From Lachnospiraceae bacterium (GTDB lineage: Bacteria; Bacillota_A; Clostridia; Lachnospirales; Lachnospiraceae): 22,972 bases of DNA. Below are positions 6,795 through 15,218 of this stretch, one piece after another (position 1 is the first letter of the stretch; each line of letters opens with the position of its first letter). The stretch spans positions 1-22,972 of the forward strand of contig SFGN01000046.1 of NCBI GenBank assembly GCA_004556565.1. The letters run 5' to 3'. Below the pieces are notes generated by a model. It was not told where the DNA came from and searched no databases. It saw only the letters and a list, made by a program, of their open reading frames with translations. The translations under genes were made by a program, and so were the position numbers.

Positions 6795-6885
6795 TGGGGC
6801 AACTTGTGGCAAGTAAAAACAGTAAAATATATAAAAGAAAATAATAAATAGAAAATACGGTTTTTACTTGCCACGTCCTGCCCCA
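6795..6885. repeat. Bipartite inverted repeat around an AT-rich core
   Basis: The inner arms are 14 bp and perfect (TGGCAAGTAAAAAC at 6807-6820; its complement at 6860-6873). The outer arms are 7 bp and perfect (TGGGGCA at 6795-6801; TGCCCCA at 6879-6885). Both pairs are offset by exactly five unpaired bases on each side. The 39-base core has only five G or C. This symmetry fits paired binding sites flanking an unwinding element, or a very long hairpin in the metK leader RNA. Confidence 0.75.
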
Positions 6886-6948
6886 TATTTTTTTAAAGGG
6901 ATCTTCCAGTGTCCTAAAAATACTTAAAAGTGCTGGTAAACTGCTGGA

Positions 6949-9414
6949 CTACACGGGTTTAAACTCTTTTTTCGCATCCTGAAGCACATCGTTTTGTTCA
7001 TCCTCTTCTCCAAGCTCCTGCTCCCGGAATCTGCATCCAATAATCAGAGATGTCTTTTCCCCGCCATCTTTCGGTCTCCGGCGTTCAATTGTGAATCTCT
7101 TCTCCATTGCATTTTTAAAGTTCTTCACATTTTCTGCATTATAGTTGTACTTCCTGCACCAGTCTGAGTAGAGCTTATACGCGGCGGCAGAACGGACCTC
7201 ATACGCTTCCCCTTCTTCCAGCCACGCTTCGATAAACTGCCCGATACGGTCAGAGTCATTCCGATAATCCTGGATTGCTTCTACTACAGCAGCCGGAGCT
7301 CCCAGCCGTGTCCTTCTAAATGCCTTATACCCTTCCATGCACCAATTAAAGATACCGGATAGGTTTTCCTGCTCTGCAAACAGTGATTTCAATCCCTTGT
7401 CCTGCTCCGCTTCTTCAAAATGCCGCTTGAAGGGGATAATCTTCAGACGCCCGGAATCGAACAGCGTCATATCTGACACGTTCGGCAGGTAGTTTGTGTT
7501 AATGAATATTTTAAACACCGGACGGAAATCAAAAGAGTTTTCGTGAAGATATCTGGCATTGATCGTGTCATTGCCCGTGAGCCTCTTGACCAATGCTGCA
7601 TTAAATGTGATCTTCTTTTCCGGCTCCGAAATGTTCACAAAACGGATACCCGCAAGGCGGGCAATTTCTTCAGACGGTCCGGACGCATTGGTGTTTCCAA
7701 ACTTTGTGGACAGCATCTCCGGATTAGAGGTTTTCCCATAGTCGCCCATGATTTTAAGAAAAGTCTCCATTGTGGTACCTTTGCCATTTCTGGAAGTCGC
7801 GCCATAGAGAATGAACATACATTCAAGTGATGTATCTCCAGTCAAAGCGTAACCCAGAGCCCGCTGAAGGTAAGACGCCAGTTCACTATCGTTACACATA
7901 ACTTCGCTGATAAATGAATTCCAACGCGGGCAGTCCGCATTCGGATCATAGGCAATTCCGGATACCATCGTCAGGAAATCATCCGGCCTGTGCTCCCGAA
8001 ACTCCATTGTCTGTAAATTAAGCGTACCGTTCTGACAATTGAACAAATGGGTACTGCGGTCAAAGGCTGACATGAGAATCGGATGCACTGACTTGGCATC
8101 CTCCACCATTGTTTTCCGGTTCTTTCTCAATTGCAGCTTCTGTACCCGTTTGATATAACGGTTACGGGTATCCTCATCCTTGATCTGAAGGGCGAATGTA
8201 TACAGCTTATCTGCCAGCAGCTTCGCAAGCTCTGCCACTTTCAGGCCTCCCTCATCCGGCCGCCATATCCGCCCGTCATAGACATACCATATCCCACGGT
8301 CACGGTTATACCGGGCAATGGGAAGGAAAAAATCAGCAAAGGCATTCCCGATGCCGATTTCATCCCGTCCATACCTCGGATTGGAATGTGGTTTCATCTC
8401 CTCCAGTGTCAAGGTGATTTTGGAGAGATCCGCCTGAAAGTCGGCTGCTTTTTTCTGTTCTCTTTCCAGATCGGCAAAGTCCTCCTCCGCCCCATTGGAA
8501 ATATTGTGTACATCCACTGGCAGGTAAATCTGCTGGCAGGTTGCCACCGCATTGCGGATAGTAATCCCTCCATAAGTCGTGCCTGCCTGTTTTCTGTCCC
8601 ACTTCGGGCGCATCATGCCGGAAGTACGGAAAATACGATCCATCTGTTCTTCATCGCATCCACACCAGAATGCCAGCATGGAGAGGAACCCCATATCCGC
8701 ATCTGACTGGTTATCGAAGTATCTCTGCCAATTGCCGTTATAATAGTCGGTGAACCGTTCTCCATTGGCAGACTTTTTTGCATGTTCCAGTACCTGCTCA
8801 TCTGTCAGATAGGAACACGGCTCAATGCGTGTGTTTACCACCTGGGATTTCCGTTTCATGAACGTATCCAGTACGCTTTGGAGCGCTCCCATATCCGCCG
8901 GTACCGAACCTGCGCGGTACTGGTCCCCTGTGACGGTTACAAATCGGTTCGTTGCTCCCGGAAGATACATTTCCAGACCATGCGTCCGGTTATTGATGTA
9001 ATAAATCGTCTTATCAAAAATGAAATCCGCATCCACATGGAAGAACCCACGAAGTCCGCTGCCGGACGGGGATCGTTCAAAGTATGCATCTTTAAAAACT
9101 CCCAGTACGGAAGCCGCCACGTCATTTAAGGTGCCGTCCTCCCGGATACAATGATCAATATCAATGGCACCAATGCCGGAGGAAACCCGGATTCCGATAC
9201 CGTCATATCCGCCCATCGCAAAAGATTTCATTGCAGTGGCAAAATCTGAAAAGGTCTCCCCGTTATTGCTCTGTGCCTTCTGCCCGGTAACGGGGTTATA
9301 AGGAACTTTCGTCAGTCGAGCAGACCTGCCTTTCCCCTTTTCTTTTTTCCACACGCAGAACCGGCAGGACTCTTTTAAATCCGCCGGGATATTTACAAAA
9401 TTAACTGTACCCAC
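6949..9414 (-). CDS. Phage/plasmid P4-type primase-helicase (AEP primase plus SF3 helicase)
   Basis: An 821-residue replication protein. The N-terminal archaeo-eukaryotic primase-polymerase domain shows the metal-binding AIDIDHC (Asp85, Asp87) and SPSGSGLRGFFH (about 115-126). A primase C-terminal-like helical region lies near 240-270. The C-terminal D5/P4 superfamily 3 helicase has Walker A GATSRNGKGT (538-547), an acidic Walker B region (IRFVNISEPE, about 590-599) and motif C FINTN (637-641). It should recognise an origin, unwind it and prime synthesis for the phage. It starts with GTG at 9414, with AAAGGAG overlapping the end of the mazF-like gene nine bases upstream. The origin-like repeats lie directly after its stop. 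Confidence 0.93.
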   Translation of the reverse strand: MGTVNFVNIPADLKESCRFCVWKKEKGKGRSARLTKVPYNPVTGQKAQSNNGETFSDFATAMKSFAMGGYDGIGIRVSSGIGAIDIDHCIREDGTLNDVAASVLGVFKDAYFERSPSGSGLRGFFHVDADFIFDKTIYYINNRTHGLEMYLPGATNRFVTVTGDQYRAGSVPADMGALQSVLDTFMKRKSQVVNTRIEPCSYLTDEQVLEHAKKSANGERFTDYYNGNWQRYFDNQSDADMGFLSMLAFWCGCDEEQMDRIFRTSGMMRPKWDRKQAGTTYGGITIRNAVATCQQIYLPVDVHNISNGAEEDFADLEREQKKAADFQADLSKITLTLEEMKPHSNPRYGRDEIGIGNAFADFFLPIARYNRDRGIWYVYDGRIWRPDEGGLKVAELAKLLADKLYTFALQIKDEDTRNRYIKRVQKLQLRKNRKTMVEDAKSVHPILMSAFDRSTHLFNCQNGTLNLQTMEFREHRPDDFLTMVSGIAYDPNADCPRWNSFISEVMCNDSELASYLQRALGYALTGDTSLECMFILYGATSRNGKGTTMETFLKIMGDYGKTSNPEMLSTKFGNTNASGPSEEIARLAGIRFVNISEPEKKITFNAALVKRLTGNDTINARYLHENSFDFRPVFKIFINTNYLPNVSDMTLFDSGRLKIIPFKRHFEEAEQDKGLKSLFAEQENLSGIFNWCMEGYKAFRRTRLGAPAAVVEAIQDYRNDSDRIGQFIEAWLEEGEAYEVRSAAAYKLYSDWCRKYNYNAENVKNFKNAMEKRFTIERRRPKDGGEKTSLIIGCRFREQELGEEDEQNDVLQDAKKEFKPV

Positions 9415-9420
9415 AAATTC

Positions 9421-9960
9421 TCACACTCCTTTGCCGCTAATACGGGCACTCCACCTGTCAGATATACAGCGTGACGTAAGACCCAGATGCACCTCCACGG
9501 CCTTTTCAATCTCATGTATTTTGCTCTCTCCGACACGTCCCACAAAACTCTTGAGGGCACACTTACCAATAGTAGTTACCTGCTCCGCCAGCACCATGGA
9601 AGGTTCCAGATTGGGGCAGTCTGACGCTTCCGTCAAAACATGCGTTGGAAGATATGCTTTTTTCTTCTTAGATGTCATCGGAACGACAGTCACCGTACCG
9701 GAATGCCCGTTTGCCGTATCATTGCTCACAATAAATACCGGACGGCATCCTTCCTGGACGCTTGTCCCCGGATGCTTGCCAAGCTCTGCGAACCAAATGT
9801 CACCACGATGTGGCCCCAAACTGCTCTGTTGTTCTGGCATTTCAAAATTTTCATCGCAGCCGGTATGTACTTGCTCCATTTTCATCGTTACCAGACGTTT
9901 TGCACCCGTTTTCATCTTTCTGGTATACGCAGATTTTTTCCTACGGTTTTTCCTGCCCAT
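9421..9960 (-). CDS. MazF/PemK-family endoribonuclease toxin with basic N-terminal extension
   Basis: A 179-residue protein. Residues about 52-165 form a MazF/PemK fold: RGDIWFAELG, then GCRPVFIVSNDTAN, VTVVPMTSK and the conserved PSMVLAEQVTTI. Family members are mRNA interferases. The first 50 residues are strongly basic (MGRKNRRKKSAYTRK) and are not a typical MazE antitoxin. No antitoxin gene lies next to it: upstream is an HTH regulator and downstream, nearly touching, the primase. The ATG at 9960 has AGGAGGAG in front of it; the frame is open further upstream but that stretch overlaps a terminator hairpin. It may act as a phage RNase or regulator rather than one half of an addiction pair. 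Confidence 0.88.
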   Translation of the reverse strand: MGRKNRRKKSAYTRKMKTGAKRLVTMKMEQVHTGCDENFEMPEQQSSLGPHRGDIWFAELGKHPGTSVQEGCRPVFIVSNDTANGHSGTVTVVPMTSKKKKAYLPTHVLTEASDCPNLEPSMVLAEQVTTIGKCALKSFVGRVGESKIHEIEKAVEVHLGLTSRCISDRWSARISGKGV

Positions 9961-9999
9961 ATCATTTTTCTCCTCCTTCCATTCAATCACATAAGAAAA

Positions 10000-10037
10000 G
10001 CCAGAACGGAAACCGTCATGGCTGTTCCCGCTCTGGC
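10000..10037 (-). terminator. Intrinsic terminator in the mazF-like gene leader
   Basis: On the minus strand a 14-bp stem (10024-10037 with 10000-10013, two wobbles) with a 10-base loop is followed by TTTTCTT. It lies 40 bases before the mazF-like start. A TATAAT (10063-10058, no clear -35) lies just upstream, so any local transcript must pass this hairpin to reach the toxin and the primase. The opposite strand also has TTTTC after the stem. Confidence 0.75.
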
Positions 10038-10112
10038 CTTTTCGTTTGCTCTTGCGCATTATAATAATAGCATATCGCTTTGGTATCCCGGAGAGGGCAA
10101 AAAGGGACACTT

Positions 10113-10631
10113 TTACTGTGTGATTGACTCTTTTACCTTTCCCGCCAAATCCAAATACCATCTGGAGTAAGTAAGAAGATAAGCCTTAGTTTTACCCAAC
10201 GCTCTCTGGACAGTTTTTTTATTCACACTGTGCTTCTGCATAATCTCCTTATAGCTCATCCTTTCAAAATATCGGTCATAGGCAATTTCACGGTACTGGC
10301 CCTCTGGGAGTCCCCCCATTCCGGTTTCCAAAACCATTATCTGGGTACTGGCATCAAAATAAGCAAACAAGGCTTTCTTGTCCTCTTCTGACATCGGCAG
10401 TCCCATAAGTTCTTTTATTTTTTCCACATTCAGGAAGGTAATCTCCCCCTCCTCAATCTCTGCCATAGTAAGCAGGCTTTTTCTCCTGGCCTCAAAATAC
10501 CGGCAGTATTCCCTAAGTTCCGGCAGCTTTCGGATGAGTCCTTTGAGCGTGCTGACGCACTCCGCGTCAGCCTTGTGTACATCCCCCATGCGTTTCCACC
10601 CAAATCCCCTTTTTACAGGTTTCCCATCCAT
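10113..10631 (-). CDS. Phage HTH regulator, sigma region 4-like
   Basis: A 172-residue protein with a C-terminal helix-turn-helix (about residues 125-165: YFERMSYKEIMQKHSVNKKT) resembling sigma-70 region 4 and the ArpU-type phage regulators. The N-terminal half is helical and charged with no recognised domain. The ATG at 10631 is chosen because GAGAGGA sits at good distance inside the end of the upstream gene, five bases after its stop; a longer in-frame start at 10667 lies inside that gene. It likely controls phage transcription, but the target is unknown. Confidence 0.7.
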   Translation of the reverse strand: MDGKPVKRGFGWKRMGDVHKADAECVSTLKGLIRKLPELREYCRYFEARRKSLLTMAEIEEGEITFLNVEKIKELMGLPMSEEDKKALFAYFDASTQIMVLETGMGGLPEGQYREIAYDRYFERMSYKEIMQKHSVNKKTVQRALGKTKAYLLTYSRWYLDLAGKVKESITQ

Positions 10632-10636
10632 TTTAT

Positions 10637-11290
10637 TTATTCCTCTCTTTCCTTTTCCTGCTGGCATTCCCTCCGCAGACTATTCATGTACCGGCTATAC
10701 AGAGGAAAGCAGCTGGCATTCTTCAGATGATCGGCTATTGCCTGCAAACATTTTTTCTTTGTCTGACTGATCTGTTTATTATGCAAAGTCCCTTTTTTAT
10801 AGGCGGCGCATATTTGCCGGTAGGTCCTTTTTCTCAAAAAAATCCTTTCAAAAATATCCTGTTCTTTTTTGCTCATCCGCTCCCTCATAGCGGTTTCCAC
10901 GGTTTCGATCTTCCAGCAAAGATATGTGTAATCCCTGACCGTTCCGTCCATCTCCCGCTTCAGCCGCCTGTTCATCTTCTCCACATATCCGCTGTCCAGC
11001 AAAACGGCAATCCGCTCCGGGATATTGCTGATATTGCTCGTCTGTACCCGCTCGGTATCGTAACCCACACTTACGGCAGATAAATCCCGGATTGCCATTT
11101 CCTCTGTATACGGAATAACCCCGGCATCAATCACCGCTTTAAGCTGTCCCCTGTCATCAAGCATCCTTCCATATGTTTCTGCCAGAAAAAGGGCGGCCTC
11201 CTGAAAAAACACTTCTCCGGGGTCCTGCTCCGCTTTCGGGTTCTTCCCTGGCTCCTGGTTCTGTCCGGCACTGACCATTTTGTCATTCAT
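10637..11290 (-). CDS. Phage HTH protein, sigma-like
   Basis: A 217-residue protein. The C-terminal segment KKEQDIFERIFLRKRTYRQI, followed by a second helix and a Lys-rich tail, looks like a sigma-70 region 4 helix-turn-helix. A central region carries EEMAIRDLSAVSVGYDTERV, with a predicted coiled segment around MNRRLKREM. The ATG at 11290 follows AAGGAGG by seven bases. It is immediately upstream of the other HTH gene, so the two may act together. I do not recognise the N-terminal region. Confidence 0.7.
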   Translation of the reverse strand: MNDKMVSAGQNQEPGKNPKAEQDPGEVFFQEAALFLAETYGRMLDDRGQLKAVIDAGVIPYTEEMAIRDLSAVSVGYDTERVQTSNISNIPERIAVLLDSGYVEKMNRRLKREMDGTVRDYTYLCWKIETVETAMRERMSKKEQDIFERIFLRKRTYRQICAAYKKGTLHNKQISQTKKKCLQAIADHLKNASCFPLYSRYMNSLRRECQQEKEREE

Positions 11291-11339
11291 CGTCCACCCT
11301 CCTTCCGGTAAAACCCCCGTGTGCCCCATGTTTCCTGTA

Positions 11340-12720
11340 TCAATACAGCCTCGCCTTGACCGCAGCGATCAGCTTTTCCTGTGTGATATCTTTTTGCTCC
11401 AGTGCCGCCATCACGTCCTCATCCACCGTATCCTTGCAGATGATATGGTGGATCGTCACCACATCTGTCTGCCCCTGCCGCCAGAGTCTGGCATTGGTCT
11501 GCTGGTAAAGTTCCAGGCTCCATGTCAGTCCGAACCAGATCAGGATGTGTCCGCCCGACTGGATATTTAACCCATGTCCCGCGCTGGCTGGATGGATAAG
11601 GGCTACCTGAATATTCCCTCCGTTCCAGTCCCTGATATCTTTGGATTCTTTGATATCCCGTGGCTTGTACCCCATACTTGACAGATGCTCCATAATCCTC
11701 TGACGGTCATGCTTGAACCAGTAGGCGACAAGGACAGACTGGCCGTTGGCGGCTTCAATCAGATCCTCCAGTTTTTCCAATTTTCTTTGATGGATCTCCC
11801 GCACGGAGCTGTTCTCGTCATAGACCGCACCGTTTGCCATCTGCAGGAGCTTCCCTGTCAGAGAAGCGGCATTGGCCGCATCGATATCCGCATCCTCCAA
11901 AGGGATGATCAAATCTTTACGCAGCATATCGTAAAGTTTCCGCTCTTTTTTATCCATCTCCACATAGTGCCGGGCCGGCACACAGTCCGGCATATGGAGG
12001 TAATCCATCGCTTTCATGGAAATCGTAATATCGGCAATCTTCCCATAAATCTGCTCCTCCGCTCCGGGTCGGGGGACATACTGGAACACCACGCCTGTCT
12101 GTGGGTTCATGCTTCCGGCCTTAAAGTATGCCTCCCGGTATCTGCCGATGAAGCGCCCAAGCCTTTCCCCACCGTCAAGGATTCCAATCTCTGCCCACAG
12201 ATCCATAAGTCCATTGGAAGTTGGCGTACCGGTCAGCCCTATCATACGCTTCACAAACGGACGCACTTTCCGCAGCCACTTGAAACGCTGTGACTGGTGG
12301 TTCTTAAACAAGGAAAGTTCATCAATAATAACGGCGTCAAAGTCCCAGCGCAACCCATTTTTCTCGTAATACTCTACGAGAAATTTTACATTCTCCCGGT
12401 TTATCACATAAACCATTGCCGGATGGTTCAAAGCGGCTATCCTTGTTTTCTTATCCCCCACGATAACTGACACATCTATATCTTCCAAATGATCCCATTT
12501 TTCCGTTTCAGTCGGCCATGTGTCCCTTGCCACACGGAGAGGTGCGATCACCAGCGCCTTGGACACTTCACAGGTATCCAGCATCAGATCCCGGATCGCG
12601 GATAAAGTAATTACTGTCTTGCTCTCAGCCGAGGCCCATATCCAGGAATAATCCTGCGATTGGATGAGATTTGATATACTCAATACAATAGCTCTGGTAT
12701 TCATGCGGTATGAACTTCAT
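11340..12720 (-). pseudogene. SNF2-family DEAD/DEAH helicase with 7-nt insertion in Walker A
   Basis: A superfamily 2 SNF2-like phage helicase. The start at 12720 overlaps the VRR-NUC stop (ATGA) and reads MKFIPHEYQSYCIEYIKSHP, then LDMGLG and a TGA (12627-12625). Seven extra bases (TGAGAGC, 12627-12621) sit exactly between the GLG and KT codons of the ATP-binding motif. Without them the reading continues as KTVITLSAIRDLM in frame, for a normal 457 residues. The rest is intact: motif II IIDELSLF, motif III LTGTPTSN, motif V GHGLNIQSGG and motif VI QQTNARLWRQGQ. A 454-residue frame starting at 12704 is an artefact of the shift; its first 26 or so residues are out of frame. A +1 frameshift would give GLGESKT, which is not a proper Walker A. 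Probably inactive, unless decoding is unusual. Confidence 0.85.
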
Positions 12721-13106
12721 CGGGCATCATCCCCTTTCCCTGCCTCTGTATCCTTTGTGGGCAGTTCTGCATTTTCAATCTCCGGTACCTGCACCCCAAC
12801 ACCTGTGGGTATCGGCTCCCCCGGATTCCATTCCTTCAGTGCCTCAATTGCCGTCTGTATCTGTTCCATGCTGTCCACGCAGAAGACCGGGAAACCAAGT
12901 GCCTCCAGCTGCTTACGCCGTTTCCTTTGCAGGGGGCGCATCTGTTTTCCCGGTGCTTTCAGTTCCACGAATGCCGCTTCCCCGCTAAAAAAGAGTACCA
13001 GACGGTCCGGTACCCCATTCCTGCTCTGCGATGTGAATTTAAGTGCCGCTCCGCCCGCTTTCCGGACGGCATCAACAAATGCTTTTTCAACTGCTGACTC
13101 CCTCAT
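12717..13106 (-). CDS. VRR-NUC domain nuclease
   Basis: A 129-residue PD-(D/E)xK nuclease of the VRR-NUC family. The catalytic core is NGVPDRLVLF (Asp34) followed by AAFVELKAPG (Glu48, Lys50), then QRKRRKQLEALGF. These small phage forms are associated with structure-specific or Holliday-type cleavage, often next to an SNF2 helicase as here. The acidic tail after residue 95 is variable. It starts three bases after the upstream stop region (TAA directly before ATG). Its stop overlaps the helicase start. Confidence 0.9.
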   Translation of the reverse strand: MRESAVEKAFVDAVRKAGGAALKFTSQSRNGVPDRLVLFFSGEAAFVELKAPGKQMRPLQRKRRKQLEALGFPVFCVDSMEQIQTAIEALKEWNPGEPIPTGVGVQVPEIENAELPTKDTEAGKGDDAR

Positions 13107-13304
13107 TTATCTCCCGCCTTTCCAATACGGGCACCATCTGCCCTCCGGCCGCTGCTCATAATCCGGGCGGCTGTAGTTTTTGCATCCATTCGCGCTTTCT
13201 ACCGGGTCCCAGCCGCACCAGTAACGGCAGTTTTCACAGCACTGGTCGTCCACATACACTTCCCTCTCACGGATAATCTCATCATTTCTGTTCCATCCCG
13301 CCAT
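13107..13304 (-). CDS. Small Cys-rich phage protein
   Basis: 65 residues with six Cys, four clustered as DDQCCENCRYWCGW, then NGCKNYS and GRWCPYW, suggesting a zinc or other metal knuckle. The ATG at 13304 shares its A with the stop of the DUF932 gene (TAATG), and AAGGAG lies 11 bases upstream inside that gene. An in-frame earlier start at 13355 would overlap further and lacks support. Function not recognised. Confidence 0.65.
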   Translation of the reverse strand: MAGWNRNDEIIREREVYVDDQCCENCRYWCGWDPVESANGCKNYSRPDYEQRPEGRWCPYWKGGR

Positions 13305-14371
13305 TATCCGTTCAGCTCCTTCCACTGCTGCCCCGTCATCGTTGCTACCTGCCACCCGATGCCCTCCAGCGCAGTCGCCCGGTCGTAAGACTCTACCTCC
13401 TGGCTTGCCCGCGTGATGGCATTGGATAAGCCGTACTGTGAGAGGTCACTGCCGGAAATCAGATACTGCAGGATGTTGTCCTGCTCGTCCTGGTTCAGCC
13501 CATAGCTGCGGCCGGTAAGTTCCACCACCTCCGGCACTTTTCCTGTAATCGGCACACCGGCTGCCTCTTTTAGTCTGCCCACCACCTGTGCAAAACGGCT
13601 CTCCTCAATCGCCGCAGCCGTCACATCCCGGAGTTTCAGAAGAAATGCCTTGTCCTCTGCTTCGATGGTCTCATCCGAATAAATGTGAAAGCTGTCCTCT
13701 AATGCCCTGGCTGTCCTCCCTACATGGTTCTTCCTTTCACCCATGTCATTGACTACCATCCCATTCGTACACACAAGGCGGTAGACCAGCGGCTGTACGG
13801 AAACGGAACCAAGGCCAACCTCTGAGTTTGAGATCACCACGCCGGCCTGCACATAGTCTCCCGGAGCAACTGCCATCTCCAAACGGTGATTCACGATTTT
13901 TAAATACAGACGGTTCTCCGTTACCTCGCAGGAAACCACTTCATACTGTTCCTGCCCGGCAAATAACGGAAGGACTGCCGTGGCGATCTCCATATTGTCA
14001 ATGCGGCGGTACCGTTCTGAAAGGAGCGCCCTTGCCACCGGACCGCTTCCGTAATCCATGGAGCGGATCATATAGCTGCCCATCTTATCCGCAAACCATG
14101 CGTTCACGTTCTCTGCCAGCAGTTCCGGTTTCTGCGCCGCCATCATGTCATAATACTTTGCCGGGATGCCAAGCGCCGATGCCACCTGCCTGTGGAAGAG
14201 CTGGCTGGTAGCAAAGACCTCCTGCTGCCCGGAGACCACATGGTTGATCTCAAACATCCGGCCGTCATCCCTGAGACGGAATGCCTCGGCCGGCCCGATA
14301 TAATCCCTCTTCGCCCTGCTCTGGCGGTCCAGTTCCGTCATGACTTCTTTTAAACTTCTGCCTGCTTTCAT
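13304..14371 (-). CDS. DUF932 (phage/plasmid-like, TIGR03299-type) protein
   Basis: A 355-residue protein resembling the DUF932 family found in phages and conjugative elements. Visible conserved stretches are RRIDNMEIATAVLPLF, LYLKIVNHR, GVVISNSEVGLGSVSVQPLV and YRLVCTNGMVV. The biochemical role of the family is not established. The start has AAGGAGG six bases upstream. It sits between an unrecognised gene and the Cys-rich small protein, in the recombination and repair part of the operon. Confidence 0.8.
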   Translation of the reverse strand: MKAGRSLKEVMTELDRQSRAKRDYIGPAEAFRLRDDGRMFEINHVVSGQQEVFATSQLFHRQVASALGIPAKYYDMMAAQKPELLAENVNAWFADKMGSYMIRSMDYGSGPVARALLSERYRRIDNMEIATAVLPLFAGQEQYEVVSCEVTENRLYLKIVNHRLEMAVAPGDYVQAGVVISNSEVGLGSVSVQPLVYRLVCTNGMVVNDMGERKNHVGRTARALEDSFHIYSDETIEAEDKAFLLKLRDVTAAAIEESRFAQVVGRLKEAAGVPITGKVPEVVELTGRSYGLNQDEQDNILQYLISGSDLSQYGLSNAITRASQEVESYDRATALEGIGWQVATMTGQQWKELNG

Positions 14372-14389
14372 AAAATCCTCCTTCCAATG

Positions 14390-14776
14390 TCAGACTTTTG
14401 CCGCTGATCTACTAATCTTATCAGCACTGCCCGCTGCCATTCCCATCTCCTTCAGATGTTTTTGGTGCTTCCTTCTGATTATTTCTTTCGCCTTATCCAA
14501 AGCATGGGAGCGCACTGTGCGGATCAGCCTGTCCCCGTCAATGTCTGTCAATGTCCCATACCAGGCCGAATGGAAAAATACCTCAAGTTCCACCTTTTCC
14601 ATGTTCAGCCATATCTGCTTTTCCCCCGCAGGGCGGGAAAACAACTGGACCAGAATCCTTTCGTAATCCCTCACTGCCTGTTTCACAATGGCGGCGACCA
14701 GGTTCTCATAGCATTCCTCCATGCTGCAGGAAACACCGCCCGGCAGTGTTCTTCCTGCAGTGCAGCCCTCAGTCAT
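14390..14776 (-). CDS. Conserved phage hypothetical protein
   Basis: About 128 residues if started at the ATG at 14776, which has GGGGAGG nine bases upstream; the ATG three codons earlier is too close to it. It overlaps the end of the upstream Cys-rich gene by eight bases. The visible sequence is helical and charged: MEECYENLVAAIVKQAVRDY, then VEVFFHSAWYGTLTDIDGD-like text and a Lys/Arg-rich tail (EIIRRKHQKHLKEM). I do not recognise a family. Confidence 0.65.
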   Translation of the reverse strand: MTEGCTAGRTLPGGVSCSMEECYENLVAAIVKQAVRDYERILVQLFSRPAGEKQIWLNMEKVELEVFFHSAWYGTLTDIDGDRLIRTVRSHALDKAKEIIRRKHQKHLKEMGMAAGSADKISRSAAKV

Positions 14777-15170
14777 CCCACTCATCCTCCCCGTCCCCTG
14801 GCCTGGAATCATCTGACAGAAAGCTTTTCATACACTCCCCGTCATACCGTTCTAATTCCGCTGCCGCCATTTCCATATATCCGTCCGCAGCATCAAACAC
14901 ACCCAATCTGCCCAGTACCTTTTTATATTTTTCCAGCAGGTCTGCCCTGCCGTTTTTGACCAGACATTTCAGGCAGTCCTGCTGTTCCTTCTGGTTCCTG
15001 CTCTTATTTTTATAAAACGGGCAGTCCCGTTCCCCAAAATTGTTATCCATAAGGGCAATGCATCTTCCTTCCTGCCACGCATGGCAGTCCGGGTGCGCCC
15101 CACAGACAGGAAACTGCTCCCTTTCCTCCCGGATTTTCTCCTCGCTTTTTGGTCTTCCTGCTTTTGCCAT
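14769..15170 (-). CDS. Small Cys-rich phage protein
   Basis: 133 residues starting MAKAGRPKSEEK; the ATG at 15170 follows AAGGAGG by six bases. Cys residues are spaced as VCGAHPDCHAW, GRCIAL, RDCPFY and DCLKCL, suggestive of metal binding. The C-terminus is acidic. A longer start at 15197 lacks a ribosome site. Function unknown. Its 3' end overlaps the next gene, indicating coupled translation. Confidence 0.65.
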   Translation of the reverse strand: MAKAGRPKSEEKIREEREQFPVCGAHPDCHAWQEGRCIALMDNNFGERDCPFYKNKSRNQKEQQDCLKCLVKNGRADLLEKYKKVLGRLGVFDAADGYMEMAAAELERYDGECMKSFLSDDSRPGDGEDEWDD

Positions 15171-15218
15171 CGTCACCCTCCTTAAGAATCCAATCAATAC
15201 GGAACGGATATGCTTCCG

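Larger units (their letters stand above)
6533..6948. other. Origin-like non-coding region between metK and the primase
   Basis: About 415 bases without a convincing gene. It contains six tandem decamers (6636-6695) and a long bipartite inverted repeat around an AT-rich core (6795-6885). It lies directly downstream of a P4-type primase-helicase gene. P4-type initiators bind iterons near their own gene, so an origin of replication is the simplest reading, but nothing here proves it. The metK 5' leader and promoter must also be within this interval or upstream. Confidence 0.5.

Noticed and set aside
11340..12704. An intact 454-residue helicase starting at 12704
   Set aside because: Its first 26 or so residues are an out-of-frame reading. 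The true family N-terminus (MKFIPHEYQ, with GLG) lies in another frame from 12720, overlapping the upstream stop.
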